From the NCBI GenBank assembly GCA_027475525.1, contig JAMWFC010000026.1, forward strand, positions 62,001 through 126,000: a DNA stretch of 64,000 bases, written 5' to 3'. Below the pieces are notes generated by a model. That model did no database searches and was not told the DNA's origin. It worked only from the letters and a program-made list of their open reading frames with translations. The DNA is from Macrolepiota albuminosa (taxonomy: Eukaryota > Basidiomycota > Agaricomycetes > Agaricales > Agaricaceae). The position numbers and the translations under genes are program-made. Positions 23,460-35,000 of this stretch are shown piece after piece (position 1 is the stretch's first letter; each line of letters opens with the position of its first letter).

Positions 23460-23560
23460 ATGACCTGTAGCAAGCGCCTGTGGTACAATGGAATATTGTT
23501 ACATTGATATTTCATATTGTGCACAAGAGGCAGGTTTGAATCCTGCTAGTGCACATTAGA
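23460..23560 (+). repeat. tRNA-like SINE unit
   Basis: The A-box-like TGGTACAATGG (23481-23491) and B-box GGTTTGAATCC (23533-23543) sit 52 bp apart. The B-box lies in a perfect T-arm palindrome (GCAGG ... CCTGC). The preceding 60 bp (GCACTACATG-like segment) also recur upstream of the next two units, so the repeat is longer than the tRNA-like head. Confidence 0.6.
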
Positions 23561-23689
23561 CATGACTCAACTTTGTGAGTCTAGCATTTTACTAATTGTT
23601 ATTTACTACACAGTATGATAAACAAAGTAAGGTTGTAATTTTATGGTGTCTTTTTAGCTGCATTTTTGCACTACATGTACATCGTACTG

Positions 23690-23790
23690 ACTTTTGGTAA
23701 GCACCTGTGGTCAAATGGAATATTGATATATTTATATTTCATATTGTGTACAAGAGGCAGGTTTGAATCCCACTAGTGCACATTATATAA
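23690..23790 (+). repeat. tRNA-like SINE unit
   Basis: Same layout as the unit at 23460: TGGTCAAATGG (23708-23718), then GGTTTGAATCC (23760-23770), ending in CACTAGTGCACATTA. The unit follows its neighbour in the same orientation at a spacing of about 227 bp. Confidence 0.6.
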
Positions 23791-23869
23791 TAGCTGCAGG
23801 CCACTGATGTCTGCTAGCATTATTTAAATTCTATATGGGTCTGTCTGTACACTATATAAATACCGTCCT

Positions 23870-23970
23870 GACTTTTAAGTAAGCACCTGTAGTACAATAG
23901 AATATTGGTAAATTGATATTTTATATTATGCACAAGAGGCAGGTTTGACTCCTGCTAGTGCATATTAGAG
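23870..23970 (+). repeat. tRNA-like SINE unit
   Basis: Third same-strand copy: AAGCACCTGTAGTACAATAG, then GGTTTGACTCC (23942-23952), about 182 bp after the previous unit. Both boxes carry changes, so it is older or inactive. Confidence 0.55.
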
Positions 23971-24205
23971 CAGCAGGCCACTGACATCTGCTAGCATCAT
24001 GAATTTGATTCATTTAAAACTTCAGAGATTTCTGCAGTAGCACAAGATGGATGACTTTGTACATCTGTTTATTCTACTGTGCGTGACTAGTGTCACATGC
24101 ACTGGAATAATCACATGTGCAAATTCCTTCATCCTATATCTGCTTCAGTGATTTCTAGAGTTTTGAACAGATCAACTTAATGATGCTAGCAAATGATGAA
24201 TGGAT

Positions 24206-24237
24206 ATTTTATTAGGGTCTGTAAGCCCTAATAAAAT
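24206..24237. other. Perfect 12-bp stem hairpin
   Basis: ATTTTATTAGGG (24206-24217) and CCCTAATAAAAT (24226-24237) are exact reverse complements around an 8-base loop. It lies just before the inverted SINE-like copy at 24290. No terminator context is evident. Confidence 0.6.
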
Positions 24238-24289
24238 GAACCTGTCTCGTGTGCAAAAATATGAAATATCAATCTATCAATATTTCATT

Positions 24290-24390
24290 GTCACCATTAG
24301 ACCCCATTAAGGTAGAGTAGGAGTAGAACCTGCCGCTGTATACAATATTGAATATCAATAAACAATTATTCTACTGAACAACTGGGACTG
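24290..24390 (-). repeat. Inverted SINE-like unit
   Basis: The reverse complement reads CAGTAGAATAATTGTTTATT ... GCAGGTTCTACTCC and matches the plus-strand unit at 23330-23395. It closes the 1.4-kb SINE-rich tract. Confidence 0.5.
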
Positions 24391-24429
24391 ATTACACCAC
24401 TGACATCAGCTGGCTCACATGCTAACATC

Positions 24430-25060
24430 CACTACCATCTGCTAGCATGTCAGCAGACAGTGGACATGCATGCACTCTCTTCCACACTTCTTCCTCTTTC
24501 TCTCCAGTGCCATCCTCTCCACTTCCCACACTACCTCACACACCACTCCTGTATGCTACATTGCATCCTGCTTCTCTCCTCCCCCCTGACCTGATGTCTG
24601 CTGGCATACCAGCAGACACCCATGCTCCTCCCCTTCCCCCTTCCTCCTCTTTCTCTCCACCTCCATCCCTCTTCCACCACTCCCCATGCTCTCCAAGATG
24701 CCACTCCATGTGGCGGACACCCATGCACCCCCTTTCCTTCTCTCCCACCCTGATGCCAGGTGATGCTGGATGATGCTGGATGATGCTGGGGGTTGCCAAC
24801 AGATACTAGCAGATATCTGGCGGATGCTGATGGATGTCCAATGGATGGTGACAGATGCCGATAGATGCCAGCAAGTCATGACAGCTGCTGATGAACTCTG
24901 ACAAATGCCAGCTGATGGCAGATGATACCAACGCCTCTTTCAAGCCACAAAACCTCTTTTAAGAGGTATGCCACCCCCCTTCCACCTTAAAATATCTATA
25001 TGGGAACCTGCAGAAATATAGGTTGGTGTTTGTTCATTGTGCTATTCAACTTTTGAATCT
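24430..25060. repeat. Low-complexity tract with degenerate GATG-rich repeats
   Basis: A CT-rich block (24470-24740) gives open frames on both strands but has no protein-like composition. It is followed by imperfect short repeats of the type GATGCTGGAT/GATGCCAGC (24755-24930). I see no gene here. Confidence 0.5.
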
Positions 25061-25069
25061 ATCCATTGG

Positions 25070-25155
25070 TAACAGATCTGTGGTTCAATGGTTAAATGTG
25101 TGTTCTGTTGCTGGAGGCTTCATCAAGGTCAGAGGTTCAATTGCCCCCCACAGAC
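25070..25155 (+). repeat. tRNA-like SINE head
   Basis: TGTGGTTCAATGG (A-box-like, 25079-25091) is followed by AGAGGTTCAATTGC (B-box-like, 25132-25145) at tRNA-like spacing. A weak match to the SINE units at 23-24 kb, possibly a different tRNA-derived family. Confidence 0.4.
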
Positions 25156-25204
25156 ATACGACGGGCAAGACAAGTTACCTTTTTCTTTGGTCCAATCAGC
25201 CCCC

Positions 25205-25365
25205 ATGAACCTGTGTAGGCCTCTGCAGATATTTGCTGGTGCCCTGCGCAGGCCTGGGAGGGTCTGCATAGGTTTGAGTAAATCAACGTGGATCTGCGTA
25301 GATGTCTGCTGGTGGCTTGCATAGGCCTGCATAGGTCTGCAGGGCCCTTTTGTGGATGCACGCTG
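25205..25365 (+). repeat. Degenerate short tandem repeats
   Basis: Repeated variants of TGCATAGGTCTGC and GATNTCTGCTGGTG make up this tract. The open frames here on both strands are a by-product of the repeat. The remainder to about 25920 shows nothing recognisable. Confidence 0.45.
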
Positions 25366-25927
25366 GCATCGGGGGTGGGAAAAGGAGGGAAGGGGAGGTG
25401 CACAGCCTCAAGTTATTGCAGGAAGGAAGGGAGAGGGGAGGGAAGTGGGGAACCTCGAGGAGAGTTTATTCATGCCATGACATCTGCCAATGGAGGAGGC
25501 TTTCACTTGTGGGCTGATGCCCGCTGATGGCCACTGATGCATATTGACGTCTGCTAGTGTCTGCTGGCATCCACCAGGCCTGCATGCACATATGTGTGCC
25601 CACTTTTTATTGATCTACTGGACCATTTCATACAGCACATTGTGACATGTCCACAGCTCTGTATTCTACGGCACTGTGGGCACTGCTCTGCTCTAGTGTA
25701 GCGGACTCTGCTGGACATGTATGATATGGCACAAAGTGAGCTCCTGTACAATGTATGACATGTACCGTTGTGATGTCTCTATGTGATTGGGGCCTTAGAA
25801 ATTGTTATGCTGGTGACACACAGCTCAATATGCAAGCCTTTTCCCAACTCCGTGATGTGGCTCATAGAGCGCCAGGAATATTTTTGGGGGGAAAGCAGAG
25901 GAGGATACAGCGTGGCCCAACCATACC

Positions 25928-26806
25928 ATGCATAGACACCCACCCACTTTGAGTCAGCAGCTTTCCTCTGCAGACAATGTATTCCTACACAAGGTCCAGA
26001 AGGCATTGGAAGCGGAAATGTTGGAATACATACCTTTGGATTTGCTGACAGATGAGGCATGTCGCCACATGGCCAGAGAGCCTCCAATGCCAGAGTCTGC
26101 TTTTGTAATTTCTAATAGGAAGTTGAGATTGCCAAATGCTTCCTTCAATGTTTCTAAGGAAAGCAAGCTTTTCTTCGATGAGTGGATTAGTGCTGGGGCC
26201 AATTTAGTAGCAGCTATATGTAAAAACTTACATGCTGATGGAGATTGTGGAGCAGGAGGCCCTATCGCACTTGAAATTGCTGACTTCTTTGAAGGACACT
26301 TCAAATACCTTAAGAATCTGCCAGATGTGAAGATGCAGTTTGATGTTGTTTTTGATTACAATCGCCGTCTACACTCGCTTTTTGTGTTGGACTCCCACAC
26401 ATTTTGCATAGATGATTTTCATTCTCATGTTTGGCAAGAATGCTTGAATCAGCAGTACGCTGCAAGAGTCACACACTTGGACAACAAACTGGCTCCCTTT
26501 TGCCCAAACCCAAGAGCAAAGACACATCGAACAACATTTCCTTTCCACAGCAGCACAATTCTGTCACCTTGCATAAACTCACCAAGTGCATTGCCTGTGG
26601 AGCATCCAACCCACAAGCTCATTGCTTGTTGTTGAGATGCCAAGTTTCTCCATAAGGATGGCAAAATGTAGAGGACTCCAGCAGAGGCCTCTGTATGCTA
26701 TGGATTCAACAGTCTTACTTTATGCAGTAGAGGAACTTCCTGCACTCACTCACATGTATGCTCCTTGTGTGGATCAACTACTCACAGAGCACAAGCATGT
26801 TCAGCT
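25928..26806 (+). pseudogene. DIRS-like gag / zinc-finger protein
   Basis: The N-terminal part (to about 26510) is one frame with LRLPNASFNVSKESKLFF and CIDDFHSHVWQECLNQQYAA. After a frame change comes CIACGASNPQAH, then, in a third frame, a Cys/His-rich segment at 26687-26806 (SVCYGFN, then GTSCTHSHVCSLCG, then HRAQAC). Cys/His clusters of this kind precede RT in fungal DIRS-like elements and probably bind nucleic acid. At least two frameshifts. Confidence 0.55.
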
Positions 26807-28320
26807 TGAACACTTTTTTCCTTTGTCTACTCCTCTACATGTGAACAGGTGGAAGACTGCCTTGCATCATGCAGGGGCCTTGGACAAATTTGCAGAGGTG
26901 TCAGAAGGCCTTTGCACTGGTTTTAGCATGGGTTTGGACTCTTTCTGTATTGATAAAACTTTTATTCCATGGAATCACTACAAGTCTTCAGAAGCACATG
27001 ATTTTATTATTTTAAAATATTTTAAAGAAATCGACCTTGGTCAAGTCTCCCCTGCGTTTATTCTCAAACAAGCAGAACTTCTTTTTGGCCCTATTTGCAC
27101 CGCCTCTTTGAATGTGATTAGTAGTGCTGGGGGCAAGCAACGTGTAATGGTCAACCTCTCATATCCTTGGAATGACTCCAATATTGCATCAATCAACTCT
27201 ATAATAGATTCTTCTTCTTTCCAATGTGACTGGGGCACTTTTGCCAACTGTTGGCTCTTGGTTTCAGATTTCTCCCTAGGCACACAGGTCGCCATTTTTG
27301 ATGTTGAATCTGCTTTCTGAATAATTCTTACACGCCTGTGTGACTGGCCTTTTCTGGTAGTTTCTATTGACGGATTGATCCACTTCGACTTCAGACTGAA
27401 TTTTGGTGCTGCATGCTCCCCAGGTATATTTGGTCACATCGCTGACACAATTGTTCAAATCTTCTTGCATTCAGATGTCAATGCTGTCCTTAAATAAGTC
27501 AACAACTTCATTTTCTTCCGTTACCCTCTCCAGGATTGCGCTCTCTTTAGCTATTCATACAACAAATCCCTAATATAGTCCTTAGCTGATTATCTCAGCT
27601 GGCCATGGGCCCCCGACAAATTCATGCCATTCTCCAACACTTTCAAATACATTGGCTTTATTTGGTCGCTCTCAGATAAAATAGTCACTCTACCTAATGA
27701 TAAATGGGAAAAGTACCTGTTAAAATTGAAGGAGTGGTCCCAGCTCAGCTCCGTTTCCTTAAGGACGACCAAATCATTGATTGGTACACTCAATCATATA
27801 TGTTTGGTTATTCCTCAAGGCCATTCTCATCTTCCAGCTTTATATGCATTTTGAGCTTCTTTTTCTATCAATGCTAGTCGTTTTCTCAAGCATCAACCAC
27901 ACAAAGCAGTCACAGATGAAATTGAGTGGTGGAAGGCTACACTAAGTAAGGAGTGGTGCAGCATTAAGATCAAACAACCACCGAAGCCCACAACAGACAA
28001 CTTCTTTGTAGATGCTTCTACATCATGGGGGATCGGGTTGGTTATTAATGACGAGTGGCTTGCATGGCCTCTGAAGGTCGGATAAAAATCAGACAGCAGA
28101 GATATAGGCTGGGCAGAAATGGTAGCTGTTGATCTTTTGCTGAATCCCACTCTGGCTTCTACTTCCATGGCATACAAGTACAGATTTGTATTTGCTCAAT
28201 GCAGAGGTTACAGAGGCAGGAAAATCTTGGACAACAGATTACGCACTATGCGTTTCAAACTATATGCCATTTCTGACAACATTGGCAGGCTGTCCAGGCC
28301 TCACATGCCTTGAGTCCCAA
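26807..28320 (+). pseudogene. DIRS-like reverse transcriptase and RNase H
   Basis: The RT is recognised from RVMVNLSYPWNDSN, VAIFDVESAF and FGAACSPGIFGHIAD. The catalytic box should read W-V-D-D-F-hydrophobic-F-F-R, but here it is a stop followed by VNNFIFFR (27495 onward): both aspartates are Asn and the Trp codon is TAA. RNase H follows (FVDASTSWGIGLVI, about 28005-28050, then RDIGWAEMVAV, about 28100). Other stops lie near 27318 and 27853. The protein cannot be active. Confidence 0.7.
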
Positions 28321-28339
28321 CCTTCACTGCTTCTCACAA

Positions 28340-29345
28340 GAGATTAGTATCAATTGACTTGATTAGGGCTGACAATGATGATTGTAAAGTCAATTTGGTC
28401 ATAAATCATGCATGGTCAAGGTCCACTCTTGAAAAATATGATGGCTACATGAGAGAGTTTTTTGCATTCTGTTGCACAAGGAGAATCCAAACATATATGG
28501 GTTTTCACGCTTCTGAACGTTTGCTATATTCCTTTGCCACATTCATGGCTGGATCCAAAGCTGGAGGAACAGCATCTGCAAAAACATCCATGCTTAAAGC
28601 CTGGCATATTCAAAATGATCTGCTATGGATGGGTTCATCTCGACTGAAATACACAATCAAGAGTACGAAAAACCTGCAACCTCTAGATTCAATACAGGAA
28701 AAATGTCTATCTGTGTCATTGAACATGTTTCTCTCATTTAGAGACCATCTTGATCTCACATTACCTGAGGATGCCTGTATCTGGGCCATTGCATGCACCA
28801 CCTTCTGGTCTCAGATTTGTATAGGAGAGTTCTGTCCGAAGACTGAGAGAGATTATGACATGGATATAACGCCCACTTGGGAATGATTTGGAAGTCCTTC
28901 TTCAACAGGAACGAGGACACTTTATTTACCTCGAACTAAGAGGGGTACACTGAAAGGAGAAACTGTGGTGGTTATGTGACAGCATGAACTCAATGACCCA
29001 ATTGCAGCACTTGAAAATCACGCTCTTGTTAACAACTGTTTCCGAACAGCTACAATTGCTTACTTCAGAAATTTGTCCAGATTGATGGTTGGCATGACAG
29101 TTCATTGCATATTGAAGAGACTTAATGGAATCCTTGCAAATGCACAACACTTTTGCATTACGGGACACTGTTTCCGCATTGGCAGGACAACACATTTATT
29201 ACTTCAAGGTGTTCCTCCTGATGTCATCAAATTGATGGGCAGATGGACTTCAGATGCGTTTCTTCATTACTAGAGATCCTTGGAAATCATTGTGCCAATG
29301 TATGTTGAATTGTTAAGACCTGTGCTGGCACATCTGGATCATTGT
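28340..29345 (+). pseudogene. DIRS-like tyrosine recombinase
   Basis: The N-terminal SAM-like part holds WSRSTLEKYDGYMREFFAF. The catalytic domain has the box II motif GHCFRIG (H-x-x-R, near 29163) and LMGRWTSDAFLHY ending in the nucleophile Tyr (29268-29270), directly followed by TAG. The box I arginine, usually R-hydrophobic-GE, is Cys here (CIGE, codon TGT at 28818-28820), which one CGT-to-TGT change would explain. In-frame TGAs lie at 28884 and 28977. Family assignment is by motif; the enzyme is inactive. Confidence 0.7.
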
Positions 29346-29539
29346 TGCCTACAGTAGTGGTTCAAGATCCTCTTTGCTTTCTCCAGTTGCCTTGGCTTCT
29401 GTGATGCAGAATTACAATACTTAGCACAAGGAGGATTCTTAGCCACCCCTATTTTATGCCTGGTCAGCTACCCCCATCATTAGACAATGTATGTAGAAAT
29501 TTAAGAATCTTTTATTGAGTTGAATTTATCCACAAGGCA

Positions 29540-30001
29540 TTCTTTAATGGATACCAAATTTTGCTTCCTTTGTTCTGCCTTTGACCTGCTTGCTTCTTTC
29601 TCAGCCTTTTTCCTTGCTCTCTCCTGCTCTGCCTCCATCCTCTTCAGTGCCTTTGCTGCCTCTGCTTTGGACTTCTTCCTTTCTCTCTCTTCTGCCCTCC
29701 TAGCTTCAGCAGCAAGCTTCTGCTGTGCCCTTTTCTCTGCAGCAATTGCTTTTAAATGAGCCTTTTCAGCATCTCAAATTGCCTTTTCCCATGCCTTCTC
29801 CTCTTTAATAATTGCCTTCTGCCATGCCTTCTCTGCATCTGCAATTGCCTTCATACATGCCTTCTCAGCATTAGCAGCTGCTTTCTCAGCTTGTTTTCCT
29901 TGCTCCACCATTACCCAGAACATCTCATCGCACACTGCCTTCAATCTCACAAACCAATCCATGACATTCATCTCGGCATGAACATTGGCTATGGCTGCCA
30001 T
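29540..30001 (-). pseudogene. Ala/Lys/Glu-rich coiled-coil fragment
   Basis: Minus-strand frame beginning MAAIANVHAEMNVMDWFVR at 30001 and running into a long Ala-Glu-Lys-rich helix of short repeats (for example AEKACMKAIADAEKAWQK). One stop occurs near 29775 and the helix continues in phase beyond it. It resembles the C-terminal coiled coils of uncharacterised basidiomycete proteins that may be transposon-linked. The repeats and lysine bias could also be low-complexity coincidence. Confidence 0.35.
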
Positions 30002-30351
30002 CCAACATTTCTATCCATGATTGCATGCTTCCAAGCCTCATAGCAGATGTGGAAGCCATATTTATGCAAAGCTTGATCCAATTCACGTGTGTATGCATTG
30101 AATTATTCAATTATTACAACATCATTGTCATCTTCAGGTCCCATAGCACCAAGAAGGCAGTGAAGATTGTCCATTCAAGATATGTAGTAGACTATGGAGA
30201 TTTTATATATCAGATGTCGGTTAGGTTTGAGGCTTAAAATAAAATCTATAAAAATCATATCAGACATGAAATAAGATGTTTAAGATGTAATTAAGCTCTT
30301 AGGATAATTTTATAGGCTATGGAGCTTCATTACATGGTCCTGGTTACAATA

Positions 30352-30918
30352 GAGCATTTCTGCAGGGCATTTCAAATTTTTGTTACAACTCTCCAGATTT
30401 TTGTTAAGCTTGGTTGCCAGGGTTCTCTTGGCTTTTGCACATCACCGATAGATGATGGATGGCCAGTTATCATATCTGAAGTCCAATTGTTTACTGAATT
30501 TCACACCTTTTTCATGTTTTACACATATTTCCTCCTTCTGTTATATTTCTCTGCCTCCAACCTCCTTGAAATGGACTCTAAACCCGAGTTGAAAGATGCA
30601 AAAGAAATTTCCACCAAGCCGACATGCTGCAGAACCCCATTTACCACCAAAGAACTCTTCGAGATTGTTCAAGCAGCTGTGAAGGTCAAGTGGTTTGAGG
30701 CTAAACATGGTGAAAAGGGGAAACTTTATCGTTCATATCAGAGTTGATGTCGAGAAAGCAAGGTTGCAGTCATCCAGAGATATCTGTAGGAATTCAAATC
30801 TCTGCTGCCAAATTTGGTACAGCCAACAACTGGCAGCTCGGCTAATTCTAAGCAAATTTTTGTTATTGACCGTCAAATTTAAGCTAAATATCAAAATATG
30901 GGCGCTGCAGAAATGCTC
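30352..30918 (+). mobile_element. MITE-like 567-bp element carrying a coding fragment
   Basis: Perfect 14-bp terminal inverted repeats (GAGCATTTCTGCAG at 30352-30365; its complement at 30905-30918) are flanked on each side by TA, the duplication typical of Tc1/mariner-type insertion. Inside, from ATG 30571, a frame reads MDSKPELKDAKE ... FTTKELFEIVQAAVKVKWF and stops at 30747; a neighbouring frame continues for about 20 codons. The inner fragment resembles the start of an uncharacterised basidiomycete protein family. The element is too short for a transposase and would be non-autonomous. Confidence 0.5.
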
Positions 30919-30949
30919 TAATACAGTAGATATCATGATATGATATTAC

Positions 30950-31275
30950 ACAGCACTGGTGCCTTCTCCTGAGGACATGACAGTGGTTCAGGGGACCTCA
31001 AAATTTGCTGAGGAGGGGATGAGATTGCTTTCATTAACTGGACCATGGTTCTTGCCTGACCAAGCAGGTGTAGAGCAAACTGTGCATAGAATTATGTCTG
31101 AATCATGGTGAGCGCATCATAAATCACTCAGGCATCAAAATGTCCATAGAGCAAAACTTTGGCATTTATGCCACTTGCACCTTGAAATGTGCAAGATACT
31201 TCAGAGAATACATAATATATTGCTATCCAATACTCAGAAGAAGAAGAGACACTGTATTAAGAGGAGAAAAATGCA
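30950..31275 (+). other. Short coding-like remnant
   Basis: A plus-strand frame reads VPSPEDMTVVQGTSKFAEEG and GPWFLPDQAGVEQTVHRIM, then a TGA, then further in-phase sequence. It looks like a decayed exon, but I cannot assign a family. Confidence 0.3.
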
Positions 31276-31346
31276 AATGACTCGTTACCCCCTCTGACTC
31301 GTTGGTGGGTCATGTGCAGTATGTTGTAAGTGTTTATTTATGCTCA

Positions 31347-32064
31347 CCCTCAGTCCGTAATATAATCGACTGAGGGCATGGTTTGCATCATAAAATATAT
31401 ATAAGGTATGACAGTGGGATGTGGGACAAAGCAGAGTGTGAAAGAAAAGGGGTGGCCAGGAGCGCACCTACGATGTCACAGATGTGATATCTTAACATAT
31501 AATACAAGTAGCAGGATAGAATGAATGAATATGAATAGGCATGGTAGCGGGGATAAAAATGCGTGACACAATGAGATCTGCTCTAAACGCATTGCGAGAT
31601 GGCGTAAGTGAAAGGTGGGGAATACGTACCTGGAAGTGCAGTGTGAGATAACGTTGTCATATAGGGATAGAGACGATGAGCGATGAAATGTAACAGTGAC
31701 GGTAATCTAATCTAAGCCCGAATTAACCCAGGCACCCCACTCTCACTTGCCCGATCCATCAATACAAGGTGGTAACAGAAGGAACTTCAGATGTTCAGGC
31801 TAACGTTGCAAGAGAAATGCTCGTATTTCTGAGTCTCAGATATTCTCCAGTCGGCTCCCCCACTGATGAATAGAAAGATCGGTGTAGAGTATAACAGCGG
31901 TTTTAGTCCTCAGTAACTCACAATAATGTAGTCAACTGAGATTTTATTACCTGTAGAGTATAACAGTGGTTTTAGTCTACATGTATCAATGAGTGACTAT
32001 TTTGGTATGTAAATATTGAATAGACTCACCCTCAGTCACTCAAAATAATGTAGTCGACTGAGGG
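31347..32064. repeat. Family of CCCTCAGTC...GACTGAGGG hairpins
   Basis: Two perfect 9-bp inverted repeats share flanks: 31347-31355 with 31368-31376, and 32029-32037 with 32056-32064. A decayed third copy lies at about 31908-31945. Between them a 25-bp direct repeat (GTAGAGTATAACAGCGGTTT...) occurs near 31882 and 31953. They mark the border between the transposon-rich part and the gene island. Confidence 0.55.
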
Positions 32065-32099
32065 CAGTATTTTTGTATACGAAAATAAAAAAAAACGAA

Positions 32100-35000
32100 A
32101 AGAACAAAGACTGGTAAATACCGATCATTCTGTAGTGTGGTTAACGCCACCGAAAGAGGAAAGTACCCGATAAGGAAATGTCTGGAGTCATTGATATCGA
32201 GTCGTTGGTTGGTAAGTCGATTCCTCAACAGGCGGAACACATGCCATTGCTGTGAAGTCTCGGAGAGTCAGAGGCTCGACAGGGGCGAGATAAGTGAAGG
32301 CCATGTGGAGGAAAGAGGTGTCGTGTGGAATCGATTTGGGTAATTTTCAATTGTAGAGTTTGTAAGAGTCGCTACGCCACCTGCCAAGGAGCACTATCTC
32401 TTACTCAGAGTACTCTGTGTAAGTCAAGTTCTTAGTAAACTAACGTTGGATCCAGGACCGACACGTTCACAAACCAACTACTTACAAGAATAGAAAAGGT
32501 CATAAGAACGTATAGTAGGTTTGTCCATCAAATTAATTCATTTGAATACTGTTACAGGACCACTCGTGACATTCACGAATGCTGGCAACGGCAAGCGTCA
32601 CCATACACAAGCCATCAATCCATGTTCACATGCTACCAAAGAAATTTAAACAACAACTTAAAAAAGGAGCTGCTAAAAACTGTAAAAAAGGAGCTGCTAA
32701 AAACTGACCGCCAGATGAATAACAGAGAGTGCCAAGCCCCCTTTATCACAATATCTCTTGAGCTTGGCCCCGAAATGCATAACCATAGAGAAACGAGGAG
32801 CAGAAGATAAAGACTGTTCCCAATGGATTGCACCGGTAAAAGTGCAGGGCATTGATTGTATGTGGAGAGCTTTGAGGAATTGTCAAGTGAGGATGGTAGC
32901 ACGTACACATTGCAGGATACTTACCTTTGACACCAGCCCTATTTACCATCTACAAGAGGAGATTAAGTGGCAGTTTCGATGCCTGCCATGAAATAAATGG
33001 ATTGGTTTCCAACATTACTTTATGAGAAGGACTGATTGACCGACGACAAGTTCTTCATCGTCATAAGCAACGAGCATACCTATAATGAGCAATGACAAAC
33101 CTGGGTCTCGTCAGAACTGCTTTGTCCTTGAATACAATCGACTCATGTAGAAGATACGCCAAACCGGAGAGGGAACCACTCAAAACCATATTTGTTCCTT
33201 GTTCATCTACCACCAAGGTTGAAGATAAGCCCAGTGAGGATCAGACCGACGCAGCAACAAAAATTTCAGAAATACGTTGATATCCTAAATCATGAGGCAT
33301 TTGATGTCAATCGATTTGACGGACTTACAAGTCCGAGTAAAAGTAGTCGTTCTGAGTTCCTTGGAGTGAGGACAGGACAGGCTAGACTTTTCTTAGAGTA
33401 ACACACTACTCACCCGACCGCAAAGTCAAGAGCAGGATCGACCTATCGAGCAACTAATCGCACGTGTGCAGCTGTTTCTCCGAGCCATGCAAACGAAAAC
33501 CCTACCAAAAATGAGTGAAAGTATAGGAAATCTGGACATGCGTTGCCATCAGTGACCTAATGATATAGTGTCAGGCTAAGGACCTGGCAATCAACCTGAG
33601 ACTGACGAGCAAGTCACCGCACCAATCAGAACCATACGTGATAAGCGCCCCAGTGCGTCCTTGCCCCGTAAGGCATGTCCGTACCCAACAAACAATCCAA
33701 TCCCTATCGTCTAGCGATCTGCGATCAGAGTTGAGCAATGAAAAGGTCAGAATTTCACAACACAAACTGCAATCATTAGGATTGATATCATCGGAATGGT
33801 TCCGGAACGAATAGTGTCTCTATACATTTGGATATGGCGCTCTTCCAGGCGCTGTTGAGCACGGTCGAAGCTGCGAACGTTAAACGTACAACTTAGCAAA
33901 TAGTGGTGAGATTTACTCTCGAAGAAAAAGCGCCGTAAACTGGGACTGCAATTAATGTTACCATTATAGTTCGGGACCTGAATATTTTCTTCGTTGTTGA
34001 AGTTGTGTGGAATTGATAAAAGATGGAAGATGACTGATCGACTCACACACCTATGATGGAGCAAAAGAGACAGGATTCCTTTGAGCAACACCTGATCAAT
34101 ATGATACAATTGTCTGAAATGAACGTATAGTCATGTGAAAGGAAAGACTGTGATGATGATATCCTGGATACTCTGAATGACTGGCGCAGATCAATTTTCC
34201 AGAATGAACATTGGAACCTATCGATAGAGAACTCTGCAGAGAACTTTCATCTCAAGCGACCTTGAATCAAGCCTTGGAAAAAAAAACATCAGGCAAGTGT
34301 CAGCCAGCAATGCAGACATATTCTGATAAGACATGAGAAAGAATCATCTTTTGTAAACCAACTTTGCTTTGATAGCCTTGATACCGTTTTCCAACTGGTC
34401 CTCACCTGAGGTGACAAACGGTCATGTGACCATGGCTTGCCCTAAACCATCTCGGTGTCAAACGCGTCTCTTTGACCACTGGGTAGCTGAGACTGTGCTT
34501 GAAATCCACACCCTCAGCGACCGAGTCCCCGGCAGCCTTTTTCGTATTTCAGCCTCTTCGTGCCGAGAATCATGATGTCCTTTACAGAGACAGGACCCGC
34601 GGACGCGGTTTCTTTATAGACACATGGTTCGTATTTCGCCGTGGAGCGTTTCCTTCTTGTTATTAACGGCAGTATGGTATCTATGGTTGTCTTTGGATTA
34701 TCAAAAGGGAGGGTTCTCTTGCTTTTTACACCCGTGCATGTTGAGAATCTTCAAGACAAAGTCTGACACGTCAAACGCGCTCCCTTTACGCGTTGACTTG
34801 TAGTACCATCGTTGATGCTACTATCTGGGTTTCCCCGGCTAGCGACTCAGTCTCCCAAATCAGTCTACCAACCACCGACTGGCCATGAAAAAAAAATCTC
34901 ACGAATTCTGCATAGCGCATCCGGCGACGTCCCCAACGCCTACGTATGTCACGTCCCAGTACCCGCGGTTGGCTCTCGCACTATACACGGTGAATCCAAC

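Larger units (their letters stand above)
25928..29345 (+). mobile_element. DIRS-like tyrosine-recombinase retrotransposon, decayed
   Basis: A gag-like zinc-finger protein, reverse transcriptase, RNase H and a tyrosine recombinase follow in order on one strand. That combination defines DIRS-type elements, which integrate through a tyrosine recombinase instead of a DDE integrase and lack ordinary LTRs. Each module has stops, frameshifts or lost catalytic residues. The terminal and internal complementary repeats expected of DIRS elements were not found by eye, so the outer ends are approximate (first and last recognisable coding sequence). Confidence 0.72.

Noticed and set aside
23460..23970. 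Regularly spaced direct repeats that could suggest a CRISPR array
   Set aside because: Units are about 100 bp, diverged, with Pol III-type boxes, in a fungal genome; spacing is irregular and repeats are longer than the gaps. SINE-like copies explain them better.
24206..24237. Hairpin as an intrinsic terminator
   Set aside because: No transcribed gene is nearby, no U-run follows, and this terminator type is not expected in fungal nuclear DNA.
24447..24773. Overlapping open frames of about 100 codons on both strands
   Set aside because: CT-rich low-complexity DNA lacks stops on both strands; no domain or codon structure is seen.
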